A stretch of DNA of 64,000 nt. Source: Todiramphus chloris collaris (lineage: Eukaryota; Chordata; Aves; Coraciiformes; Alcedinidae). Below the pieces are notes generated by a model that searched no databases, had not been told where the DNA came from, and worked only from the letters and a program-made list of their open reading frames with translations. Shown piece after piece: positions 12,755-24,600 of this stretch (position 1 is the stretch's first letter; every line of letters starts with the position of its first letter). Location: the NCBI GenBank assembly GCA_025345505.1, contig JANVCC010000040.1:10446023-10510022 (forward strand), read 5' to 3'. The position numbers were made by a program, and so were the translations under genes.

Positions 12755-13384
12755 CCAGAACACACCAGCCTGAAAAGCTGTTTTGCCCAGAAGGGAGAGC
12801 TAATGATAAAGGAGCGCTAACTTCAGCTTTTATCTTTATGTGACACTGTGCTTTCTGGCTGTGTTTCAGCTGGGAAAAACACCACAGGCAGCAATTACAT
12901 GGTGGGGCGGAGAGGTGGGTGGGGAAAGACCTCTCCATCTCTCCCAAAGGTGGCAATAAAAAGGTTGCTACAGGCAAATCCAGCCCTGACTGTGACCTCC
13001 CCCTGTGAAATCACATAAAATGATCATTTCAGGACTAATTAAGATTAGTTACATGAGTGCAGCCCTGAACTTTCCTACTACTCAACACTGGAAAGGTCCT
13101 ACAGCCCAGGAGAGATGGGAAAACAGCATCCTCCTAGATTCTGGAAGCAGGTTACCAGCAGCAACAACACAGCCATCAAGGAGCTTTCTTTGTGATTTAG
13201 TCGATTGTGGCAGGAATGAGAAAAAGCATGGTACCAGTTAAATACCGGTTTACACCTTCACTTGGGTTTTCCTTTCAAAAAGGCGAGTAATAAAGCTGCA
13301 TGAATGGATTCATTTCATAGCAAGGACAACTCCAGCATCCCTCGGGGTGATTGCTGGACAAGTGCAGAGTCAGCAGAAAGCCTG

Positions 13385-13457
13385 GCGCAGTCCCTGCCAC
13401 CGGAACCCGCAGCGTGCCGACACTCGGCAGGGGCTGGCTGACAGCTCCCCTTCCCGC
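13385..13457. other. small CpG-rich patch
   Basis: Seven CpG dinucleotides fall within about 73 bp, against a surrounding background with very few. It is far too short for a classical CpG island. It could be a minor regulatory site or chance. Confidence 0.4.
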
Positions 13458-15184
13458 TTGGCAGCTGCCTCAAGTCACTGGGAAGTTGTTAGACTGCTTT
13501 AATTTGTAAACCTATTGATGGGCATTTAATGTTAATGAAATGCTACTGCTGAGCAATTCTAGCAGATGAAACTCGAGTTACTGCGTTGTGCATCTAATTT
13601 ATTTAGTGCTAAATGCTTGCCCTTATTTGCTTTACACACTAAAAAGTCAGATTTGGCTAAAAACTTTGCTTCTCAAATAAGACAATTCTTTAGAAAGTTA
13701 GGTACATTTCTATGCAAATGCTTGTCTTTGTGTTTCACACCCAACTCTGCTCTGGGTCATATATCCTGCCAGGATGGGAATGGAAGGTGTAGGCTGCTCC
13801 TCGTGCCTACGTGCTCATAAAACCCACAATGAAGGAGACAGTTCTCATCTCTACCAAACCATTTCAGTAAAAGCAATGGCAGCGCACAACTTAAAGAGAT
13901 CTTACACAACCCCACAGGTAAGAGAAGGTTCGGGCTGTGCCAGAGCACCAGGACAAGCCGGATCACATAATCTCCAAATTCAGAGCATCAGCAGTATCCT
14001 GCACCGTGACTGCCAAAACATCCTAACTGGCCATCAGTGGATGATGTTACACGACATCTCAATTGCGGCACTCATCAGCAAGAGCAGAGGACCTCAGTGT
14101 CAACAGGGAGCTATAGAATGCCCTGTGCCCCAGCCCCAGCATGCAGCACAGGGCACACTTCCCTGTGCATGGGCAGGAGCTGCCCTGCTCAGACCCACCG
14201 CTCCTGCGTGCTCCACTGCAGGGGTGGCTCCTGACACTCAGCCACATTGGTGAAGCCAATCTGATATAGCATCTTTCAGCTGTCTTTCTCAAGCAAGTAT
14301 CATGGAAATAGGACAACATTAGTATTTCCCCCTGCCTGAGAAAAACAAATCCTTTTCTGCTAGCACACTGTACCATAATCCTATGGGTTTGTCACTACTT
14401 TATCTTCTACCAGCAAATGTAATCTGGAGCTAAAAGGATTTTTCTATTATATTAGTTTCTAAATGACTACGTACATCTAGCAAAATAGACTAGGAAAAAC
14501 CTTCCCTGTTGCAGATCCCTGCACAGTGCATGAGAATGGTTTTCTGATTTGTGGTGTCTCTGCCTGAGCACACTGACCCCCAGGCAGAGGCCAGCAGTGA
14601 GGAGTCAGCTGCTGCAGCCAGCAGCTCAGCTCCTCTGGGCTCTCATCGCTACCCATGGGCTCTTATAATGCCACTAGGACACAGCTCTGCAGAGAATACA
14701 CATACCTCACCAACTTCACCTGGTTCAAGCAGAAAGCTACGCTCAGAGGAGAAAGGAGACAACTCCAGGGAGGCATAGCTGTAACTTAATTGTTGGATGT
14801 TTATTTGCCAGCAAATCCCTCAAGAATGATATATTATTACACAATGTGTTGGCCAGTAGCTCACCTCATGTCTCTCCTTTACAGGGCACCGAGGCTCCCA
14901 TCAGAAGGAAAGGTGATTCCAAGGGGTCAGCATCTCTAACCATTAAGCTCAGCACAGAACAAGCCACCGAGTACAATTCTTATGCCCCAGAGAGACTGAG
15001 TTCCTGCCAACCTTCCAGCCCTGACCTGGCAAACCAGTCGGTGCATGAAACACTGGAGTTTGCATTGGCACCAATGTTATACCTTGTTAGAGGATACCCT
15101 GAGGAAAAGCCAATGTAGAAGATTTTTTTAGTCCTCTGGGGACAGGACTTTACTACAGCCCCCCTGCCCCCAAAATAAACCATG

Positions 15185-15229
15185 CTCTCTCTTTTTTTCC
15201 CTTCCCCTCTTCTTCCTCCTTTTCTTTTT
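15185..15229 (+). repeat. 45-nt uninterrupted polypyrimidine tract
   Basis: Every base from 15185 to 15229 is C or T, in mixed C and T runs rather than a simple repeat. It is followed at once by AATAAAGG. Such tracts can serve as splice-acceptor polypyrimidine runs or adopt triplex structures, but no AG and open exon follows closely enough to support an acceptor. Confidence 0.85.
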
Positions 15230-18200
15230 AATAAAGGAAACAGATCATGTAATCAGCTGGAAGACTTACAAGGAAAGACAGATGTTGAGGCAGAACATCT
15301 CTTCACCATAAAGGGAGAGAAAGAGAAGCAACACCTCTTGAAGTGGGCTGTTTGGTTTTTCTGGTGTTGGCTACAGCTGTGCCTCGGAGAACCCCGACAG
15401 CTCGCAGCAGGCAGCCTGGGGGACACGTGCTCCCCCAACTCTTCCCCGATGGAGCAACCACTCAAGCAGGTGGCTGATGTCCAGAGGTGTCCTCTGCAAT
15501 GTGAGTGAAGCTTTAAGCTCAAGCAGCAGCTACAATGAAATGAAGACAAAAAAAAAACCCCCAAAAATAAAGCTACCAGTGCTGTGTGGGAGTGAGCAGA
15601 GAGGAGTGGGGCAGCGGGACGCAGAGAGCCCGTGCTGGCAGTGCTCTACAGCTTGGAGGGGAACGTTTCCCTTTTTTACCATTTCTCCCGTGGAACAGAT
15701 GTGTACAAAACAGAGACAACAGATAAAAATCACGTTTGTCCCTTTCTGAGATTCCTTCCCTTCCTCTGAATGCAAATACCCAAGTTACCACCTTTTCTAT
15801 TTGCTGGATCGTGAAGTGAAAACAAAGCTTTCCGCAGGTTGTCTTTGTCATTCTTTTTTGTTTTTCCCTTTGTTGTGAATGTTTCTGAGTGGAAGGTAAC
15901 AAGTTACAGTGCTGCAGAGAAAGCAGCTAACAGCCACTCATTCTGTGCAGGCAAATAAGCAGGGAGCTTTAGCATAGAGAATGAAAGAAAATAAGAGAGA
16001 GGGCATTGCACTTGCATCCCTCTCACAATGGATACCCCGGTGAACTTCAACTGACGTTTGGTACCAGTTTGCAAATAATTTGCTTTTATGGTTGACTGAT
16101 AAATGATTATATTTATCTGATGCCTAGCAACTATTAATTAACACATTGAGACTAGATTAATTAATAAGACTTAATTTCTCTGTTGTTTTCTTCTAGAGAA
16201 CACGCCTCCAGAGACCTGAACCCCCTCCCTCTTAGAATGGATAACATTCTTTGTCTCTGCTCTTGGAGACCAGACACAGGGATGGGTGTTTTGGCAACAC
16301 ATTTGTATTCATTCAGATTGTCACAAATGCAGTCTGTGTCTGAGACAACCCAACGTACATGATTGATGGTCCCCATCCTTTAAAACATGATCAACTTGGG
16401 GAAATCAATCAATGGAAGCTACAATGACAGAGAAAACAAGGGAGGCTTTTCTCAAGGCAGGTTGTGTACTGTCATTTTATTAATGTTTTCTACCAGTAAA
16501 GCAATTCTGACAAGTCACCGCGATGAGCACTACCTGGCAATAGCTCATCTATTTGCCAGACTAACTTCAAAGTAATGTCTACAGGATTAACTATGGAGTC
16601 ACTAAGTATGAAACCAATAGATACAGGAAGACATACATCATGCAAATACAAATCACACAGACACTCCACTACATCATGGATTAAATCTTTGTAATAAAGT
16701 TATTTACGAAGCGTACACGGGGCTGGGAGCAGTCTGTTAGTGCTGCTGCCTGACACTGCCCACTAAAACCTCATCTGCTCACTATTTTAAGTCATATAGA
16801 ATCTGAAAAACATTTTCATTTTGGAAACTCAGCCATAGCAACTCATCTGTTTTTTCAGGTGAAGCTACAGAAAATCACCTGCCTTTGTTAAAATAATAGG
16901 ACAATCTCTTTGGCTGGTGAGCCTGAGCTTTTCCTTTTCCTTGTCTCTGTGTTTCTCCCCCCTAGACCTATATTTCCAGGAATTACAGCCAGGACCACAG
17001 GTTAATTTTGTACAGAAAACTTTTGTTCTGGCTTCACTGCGTATTGAGTGCTTAACTTGGCAACATTTGTGTTCTGCTGAGGTGAAGTACCTGTCTGCGT
17101 ACAACGGAAGATCAACGTAAAGCCAGCATCCCTGCTAGAAGAGCTGTCATGTAAAGGGAGACATAAATACTGTGTCTTATTTAGCTATTACTACTGCTAA
17201 AGAGCAGCTTATGATAATAAAGGAAAAGCACTTTCCCAATAAAACCAAGGATAAGTGAGGCTTGAAAGGTTGCCGAGTCAGCTGCCTGGAGCACAAACAC
17301 AGAGTGCCCCTGACTTAGATACACTGCACCCAGTGCGTCAAGACACACTGCAGAACAACTCAGTGGAGATGCCACAGGAATCTCTTGACAGATGATACTG
17401 TTAGCCTCAAAACATGACCATTTGGGAAAACTGGAGAGAATTGCAACCCCCTCTGCTGTGGTCCCTGTTAGGCATGCTGTGTGCCCTCTCCTTGATAGAA
17501 TGAACCTTCATAAGAAGGGAAATATATAAATATGGAGCACTTCATCCCTGCCAAGATAAACACACGGCTATATGGTGCCAGGAAAAGGGTGGACATTTCA
17601 TCTCCCTTATTCCTTTTGCATTTTTAGGACAGATGCTGCTGTACGTCCTTAGAGGATCTTCCATTGGCACAAGCACAAGGTGCAACCCACAAGACTTGGT
17701 GTGAGGACAGACACTTCTGCTGGGGGGCTACAGCCTGCCCCACCTGCACCCACAGCCAGACACCTGAACAAACCCAGCCGGGCTTGAGACTTTTGAAGTT
17801 ACCTCAGGTGAGGTATTGGAGTCAAATCCACCTCTGCAAAAGCACCCCTTGAAAAAGGCTCCTCACTTTGGGACACTCCAGTTGGGAAATGCTCCTCTGA
17901 GCCTCCGTACCTCCAGCCGTGGGACAGAGGCTTGCTATGCAGGGCTGCTTCCTCCCCGCTGCTCCGGGCCAGCCAGAGGTACTGCCTGAACACACTGAAC
18001 ATCGTGCTAGGAACCATGGTAAAGCAAAGCGGACACAAACAAAGCTACAAGGTCACTTAATGCAAATAACCACTTTAAAGGTCTATGTTTACTAACAGTC
18101 TCGATACTCCTTACATTTGGCAAAACAAACCACAGTAAACTTCAAAATATCGTTCTTTTCCACACCATCACCCAAACACAATCCATCCAGCAAGTACATG

Positions 18201-19105
18201 GCAAGTAGAGATTGTATCTGAGGAGAAAGGGGATTTTGGGAGTGTCAATGTCTCCTTCCCCTCCAGGACATGTGCAGTGGAGCTGCTCTTCATTCCCTGG
18301 AGCCAGAGTTTTCCCCAGGGACCTGCTAAAGGCCAGTGACAGCCTAGCCCCCGTCAGGGGCTGCACCAGAGTCCCCAGTCAGGGACCAGAGTCCTCCTGA
18401 CATACCAGGCCAGCAAAATTAGTCTGTGCTTCTCCAGTGTTGTGAGAGGTTAGCAAATAAACAACTACTGATAAGCTGTGGAAGAAGCATTGCTGAACAG
18501 CAGATTGCAGAACTGTGAATGAGATTCACGGTTGTGTTACAGTCATCTTACTCTGTCTTCAATATTTTTATTCAATGGCATAAACACAATTTTATTCACT
18601 GCAAAAAGCCATTTGGGGTTGTTTAAAGCAGCCAAACAAACTGCTTGTCAAAACAGATTTTAAATCTCAAAACAGAATCTCAAGTAATGAAGTGCAGTTT
18701 AAAGGTGCAGGCTGTGCCCTCCACATTTGGAAATCCTCTTCGAAAACTGGACAAAGGAGCTGCCTTTGAACATCTACCTCCAAGGTGCAGGTTTTTCTCA
18801 GAGCAGGCATGTGGCTGCACACTTCATAGTGCTTCCACCCCATCCCAAGCAACAAGGGCTCTCCAGCATCCTCAACACCCTCTCACAAGGCACACCTGAA
18901 GTCTGTGCTAAAACCATGGGCAAGTTTTTCTGCATGATCCATCCATAGTCCCTGAATTGCAGAAGCAACAAAGTATCTTAAACACTGATTGACTCAGTCT
19001 GAGACATCTCACTTTGCAGAGGAGCTCCCCAAGTTTTTAGTGTGTTAGATTCAATCACCAGCTTTCTGGGCTGGGAACCCCAGTACCTAAGTAATAAGAT
19101 CTGGG

Positions 19106-19157
19106 AAAAAAACAAACCAAAAACAAAAAACCACCAAACAATTAAAAAAAAAAAAAA
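19106..19157. repeat. A-rich (A/C) low-complexity tract
   Basis: About 52 bp composed almost entirely of A and C, ending in an A14 run; only one TT interrupts it. It resembles A/C-rich tracts at about 8355, 50996 and 51724. Confidence 0.85.
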
Positions 19158-20183
19158 TCTTTCAATATTCATTTCCCTCCAGACTGAGTTTCCCATCTAA
19201 GATAAAGCACACTCGGGTCAGCCACCCGTGGCTGATGTCCCAGCTACTGGGGTTCCTCACCAAAGGAGCAGGACACCAGGTCAGAGATGGGCCTCATGTG
19301 GACAGCATGCTGCTGGTGGGCAGTGGCTGCTTCCAGAAAGTACTCAGCCCTAGGGCAGTCCCAGCAAAGCGCTCGCTCGCACATCCCACACCACTGGTAC
19401 TCAAGTGAGTCACTGGAATTGCTTTAGCTGTCTGGAAGCTTCTGACAGAGGCTGACATAAACCACAGCTCATTCTTACTGCTCACTGTGGCCTTGAACCA
19501 AGTGACTATAACAGAGACTAATGCAAAATGAAAGCAAAAGGAGGAATTTTACATAAACTACGCCAGAACATACTGCCCAATTTCTTAATTTCACCAAATT
19601 CAATTAGCACGCTATTGTTTGCCACAAAGCCGGAGACAGCCCTCAAAGGACCCATATGTTCATGCGGGCGGTAGGTGTTTCTCTGGTTCTTACGCTGAGG
19701 AAATGCCAGCGCAGAAACACTGGCTGCACACAGTGTTTACACAACTTCCGAGTGACTTATGGCACGCTGCACATGTTGAGTTAACCTGAACAGTGGTTCC
19801 CCAGCACCGGGATGAGATACAGAGCAACCAGATCAGGGGACACTCAGCAGCAAACTGCAGCAGCCATTGGGATCGTCGTTTTGGTTTTGGTTTTGATTAG
19901 GGCTGTCCAGAAACTGACACTGCAGCACCATTCTGTTTAATGCTTGTATCTGTAATATTTGTGGTTTATTGTTCTTATACTTCATGTCTCTAGATGCTGA
20001 GCTTTATGGTTTTATAGGTTTGAGAAAGTGGACAACATCCACTCGCAGAGCATCTGCACAGGGAGTGGGACAGCTGTGAGAGCCCTTGCACAGTACATGG
20101 GTGAGAGAAAGGATGGAAATCTGCTCCCAGAGCATGAGACCAACCAGAAGTCCATCAGCAGCTACCCTGCAGATGTCTGACAG

Positions 20184-20210
20184 AAAAAAAAAAAAAAAAA
20201 AAAAAAAAAA
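20184..20210 (+). repeat. poly(A) tract, 27 A
   Basis: Twenty-seven consecutive A residues, the longest homopolymer in the window. It could be the tail of a retroposed sequence, but no AATAAA lies in the preceding 30 bases, no direct repeat flanking it was seen, and the upstream sequence is not recognised. A simple mononucleotide microsatellite is the safer call. Confidence 0.9.
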
Positions 20211-23200
20211 GAATATTAGGAAATCTGAAGCTGTGCCACATCTACAACCCGTGGCTCTGGCACTCCTGTAGGTCTCTAACATCCCCACTGCGAGGGACCG
20301 TTTCTGGCACCCACTGCTGCACGTTAGCACGGCACCGGAGGCTCAGGATGCTCTCTGAGCAGCTTTTAAATTCTCCATCCTTATCTAAGCATTCACAGGT
20401 TAGTGATCTTCTTAAAGCACATTTCGGGCCAATGTCTATGAGTCCACCCAGAATAGCAGAAAACCTGGATATAAGATACCAGTCAGGCTCGCAAAACTGA
20501 CCCCAGAAAAATCCTGGGATCAGCACCAGATATGTTACCAGCTTCTTACCCTGAAAGCAATTATTCTTCAAGCTTTCACATCTGTCATTTTAGATTTTAT
20601 TTACAGTAAAGATTGCCAGAGCCATAAAAGAAACAGGAAGGCTTTAACATGAAACTGACTCCTCCTGTTTTGAAGACTGGTCAGGTAGGAGAGACTTGAT
20701 TAAACAACAGCTCTCACGTGTTTTCCCATTTCCCTCAAGTTAATGTTTAAACATTGTTAGGAAAAAAAAGGAAAGAAAAAGAAAGAGCTATTTCCCAGAA
20801 TTTCATTATCAAATAATTTACTTTTCTCCTATGCAATGATCATACTGACTTTTCTTTTGTACCACAAGAGAATAAGGATATGGGGAAAAGAGTTTCTAAG
20901 GTTTTTTTTTTTCAAGACACAAGATATTATGTCAAAGCACAGAGATAGAAAATTACAAAGCTCTCCATCAAGAGGTTTTCACACCTAAGAAAACACAAAG
21001 CAAGAGGCAAAAGATCTGTAGGTATATTAAGAGGTATGTCAAATTGAAAATAAATCAGAAACTATTTTCCTTCATCTCCTACACAAAGAAAGAAGCCATG
21101 ATCTTGCAGAATCTGCATTTCATGGGGTGTAATATTTCCTCTGCTCAATAAATAACAGTTTCCATACTAGGGGCTTTCTGAAGCACCTGGCATGAAAATA
21201 ACAGCTGTGATTTAGCACTGCTTTCTGACATGAAGGAAATGGTTTGCCAGTGCGGTCTCAACATCTCAGCCATGTGTCTGTATCACCATTCACCGTGAGA
21301 TATGGTAGAAAGAGCACGTGTTATGCCTTGAGCTCATTTTGATCACAAAAGCTGTTTCTTCCAATTTGTTTCAGGCTATTTTCTATTACATGCCAAGTCT
21401 TGGAATACCACTGGGTTCAATTATTGTCCAAAACAGAACTAGAGCTGGAGGTGGCAAGAGTGCGTACTGGGGACTCTATAATAATGTGGAAAATGTTTGA
21501 TTTGAACTCTTTAGACCAAGGGCATTTTTTTTTAATCATGAATATCAGAAATCACAAGGAAATCACATTCTAGGAGCACTGCAGAAGCTTTGAGAGGAAA
21601 AATAAGTACATCCTCCACCTGGGTGAAGAATCGTCCATTGCCAGCCCAATTTGGAGTGAGGAGGTGGAGGAAGCTCTCCTGTGTACAGGGGAGCAGGCTG
21701 AGCCAGCTGGGCTGTCTGAGCACACAACCTCTCCTCACAGGCTGGAAGTGTCAAGACAAGGAAATAAAATGCAGAGAGTCAGCAGCAAGGGCATGCTCCT
21801 GGAGAAGGGTGTTACAGAGAGGGGTCTGAATCAGGCTCCCCACACCTGCCAAGAGCTCTAATCACTTGGCTAATGGGCTTCGATGGGGGAAAGGTGACTG
21901 CCACCACAAGCTAACAGAGCACCTGCCTCTCTGCTACACCACATTTATTATAAGGGCTTGAAAATTAAATGTTGTTTACAAGACAAATGATCAACTCCAG
22001 CATTTTCAGTAAACTAAGTAACAAAAACCATTCCTTTACTCTGCCCATCCCCTGCCTCCCCTGCTTTCAAGCACTTCTCCTGCCCATTCTCCACACACAA
22101 TCTTTGCTGCATCTAGAGCTCCTGTAAAGTGCAATTCCTTAAATTCACTGTAGTTAACCCACCTGGCATCAACCAAGAATTTTGTCCCTAGACTATAATT
22201 TTACCTTATACCACAGAGTCAGTAAAAACTTCAGTCCCTGTGAGGTACCATAATCCTCCCTAAAATATTCCCTGATACTGATTGCCTGTTACTCACTCAT
22301 GTCACTGGCTGCACAGCTGATGAATTTCAAAGCAAAACCCAACCCATTTTGCATGGAGAGAGGATGCTGGAATATCATTTCACAATGTCACTGGACAAAA
22401 AAAATCCATTAGCATTAAATTATCTGCTCCCAGATAATTTCCCAGATGAATCACCATAAAAGGCTCTGAAATGGTCTCTTGCTATTTTTCTTTGCATAAC
22501 ATTTCATTGTATTCAAGACTTGAGGAGCTGTAATTTATCAGGCTTTTATCTGCATCAGGGCATTGTTTTCAGCAGAGCCCCTGATTATGGGAGAAGTGGC
22601 AAGGCCAAGTTTGCCAGGCTGGAGGATTAACCTGTAAGCAGCAGAGCACAGGTGGTGGATCCTTTGCAAGAAGAAGGGGCTCTAATAGAGAATAGAGCAT
22701 ATCTGGGTGCTAGTAATACAATCCATCATCTCATCTAGGCAGCACTTGAGGATTTTCCTGTGTGGGTGAGTATTCATCAGGAAAGGGCATGGCATGACCA
22801 GTCCCAGGGAGACTGCACAGCTGTTTGCAAAGCTCAGAGAGGCCATCTCTGATTCTTGGAGTCCAAGTCAATCTCCTGAACATCTTGTGGTGCTTTCTCC
22901 CCACGTCCTCAAGGCTGTTCTGAGCTGCCACTACCTACAGAGATGGCCAACCCTTCCCTGCCCATCCATCGCTCTCAGGGACACCTCCCAAAACCACAGT
23001 CCTGCGCCGAAACAGCTCCGTGTCTATTTGTGACTGGCAGAAAGGAATTAAGAAAACAAGATCTTACCGTTCACAGACAGGCGTGAAAATAATTACAGAG
23101 AGTAACTGCCACGACAGCAGGCTCTGCATCTTGCAAGGGGAACGGCCCTAATTATAATCTGCAAGGCAATGCTGAGCACTGCTTGCTAAACACACAGCGC

Positions 23201-24284
23201 AGAACTCCAGCTGCCTCCTCAGCAAACAGGAGCACACGGAATCACTCCCTCCAGGTGTGTGTGTGTGGTTGGCTTCTTATTCAGTGTCACAAGATTGCTA
23301 CAAAGTTTACTTTTTCTATCTACTGAAAAATTGGCCAAGTTAATATTTTGTGACTAAAGAAAGTAACAAAACATGTAATAAACCCAAGTGATATAGAGAT
23401 ATTTGTTAAAGAAAAAAGATTTCTGCAATTTATTATCTCTAACATTCTCTCATCTAACGTGATTTTGGGTAGGGAGAAGTGGTACAGTGACAGCTATCAA
23501 AAGAGGCCTTATAGGATATTTTTCCAGTGTCCAAACTGTGCCGTTTGGCTTCTGTGCAGACATGAGAGCCAGCCAGCCCCCAGAGTCAGGGCGGCCCAGC
23601 TTCAGCCCCAGCCCGCACACCTCCAGAAGCCTGGCAGCAGTAGCTCGGGTTTCTGATGGCTCACGGCCCCTACACCTGCCGGGCACCCGGCCCTGGGTGC
23701 TTTGCCGCACGGTGCTGAGCTTTGCCACTTCATCCCCCTGCATTGTCAGTACCATCTGGCAGCAGCTCCTGCGCTCCAGGTTCTGCACGGTTATAAATGG
23801 ATCAGAGACCTGTCAGGCTGCCAAGTGAACCATCATTATCATTCGAGGTATCATTTAGCATACTCCACATGGCAGTCAATTGCTTGCGTTATAATCACCT
23901 CATAAAACTGTGACTCCATAGATGTAATATCCCGGCGAGACAGTCTTTACCTGTTACATTAAACTTACAGATATTTAAAATGTCAGATAATCTTTTATCT
24001 GAATTGCACTGCTGTCTAATACAGTCAATCAGCCAGCCCTGGCACGCAGGTTCGCATGAAAGAGGAATGAGGAAGCAGCTTTTCTGCATTTGCTCACAAA
24101 CGTCCCATTTGTCTTTGGATGTGAGAAACTAATTTTGTTGTGCATAACCCTGAGTCCTCTGGATGTTACACTGCTCAATGTGAAAGATCATCTTTCAAAG
24201 ACAAGGCAGCCTGTCATGGTGAAAAGTCTTCTCTTTTATGTTACCTTCGCTTTTAGTATTGTGTGATAGCCTTAAAGTAAAATT
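20211..24284. other. non-coding DNA, no gene recognised
   Basis: AT-rich sequence with a perfect 10-bp inverted repeat at 22417-22440, a short GT run at 23255-23267 and a GC-richer patch at about 23540-23720. In that patch both strands are open (113 codons plus, 112 codons minus), as expected when stops are rare. A block at 23840-24090 is AT-rich yet keeps several CpG. No domain, RNA gene or repeat family was recognised. Confidence 0.55.
22417..22440. repeat. perfect 10-bp inverted repeat with GATA-type half-sites
   Basis: AAATTATCTG and CAGATAATTT are exact reverse complements separated by the four bases CTCC. Each arm contains a TTATCT/AGATAA core, the family-known form of a GATA-factor site. 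The structure is certain; a regulatory role is only an inference. Confidence 0.85.
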
Positions 24285-24600
24285 ATCATAGAATCACAGA
24301 ATGCTCTGGGATGGAAGGGACTTTAAAGATCATCTAGTTCCAAATCCCCACCAGCCTAAGTTGCTCCAAGCCCCATCCAACCTGGCCTTGAACACTTCCA
24401 GGGATGGGACATCTACAACTTCCCTGGGCAACCTGTTCCAGTGTCTCACCACCCTCACAGTAAAGACTTTCTTCCTAATACCCATCTACTTGCTTTCAGT
24501 TTAAGACTGTTACCCCTCAATCTGTCACTACATGCCACGATAACGAGTCCCTCCCCAGCTTTCCTGTAAGGCCCCCTTTAAGTAGTGAAAGGCTGCTATG
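24285..24600 (-). mobile_element. CR1 LINE 3' fragment
   Basis: Starts on the plus strand with ATCATAGAATCACAGAATG, a CR1 terminus in reverse complement. It then follows the usual CR1 order: GGGATGGAAGGGACTTTAAA, a stretch related to CATCCAACCTGGCCTTGAAC, then CTGGGCAACCTGTTCCAGTG, and a C-terminal ORF2 remnant that fades at about 24600. About 316 bp remain, so the element is heavily 5'-truncated. Its terminal octamers carry substitutions. It is on the same strand as the copies at 1975 and 7417. No coding capacity is left. Confidence 0.94.

Larger units (their letters stand above)
12755..20183. other. non-coding DNA with scattered candidate signals
   Basis: No supported gene. Notable contents are a small CpG-rich patch at 13385-13457 (seven CpG), an AGC/CTG-rich patch at about 14590-14640 that produces a Ser/Ala-rich chance frame, the 45-nt polypyrimidine tract at 15185-15229, a TAATTA-rich block with a strong acceptor-like site near 16130-16196, an A/C-rich tract at 19106-19157, and a CpG-retaining block at 19560-19770. 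The longest frame is 159 codons (13774-14253, plus), with no recognisable domain and overlapped by other frames. Confidence 0.55.

Noticed and set aside
14846-15118. 90-codon frame after an acceptor-like TCTCTCCTTTACAG near 14885
   Set aside because: The acceptor is plausible, but the translation matches no family I know and there is no paired donor or upstream exon to support it.
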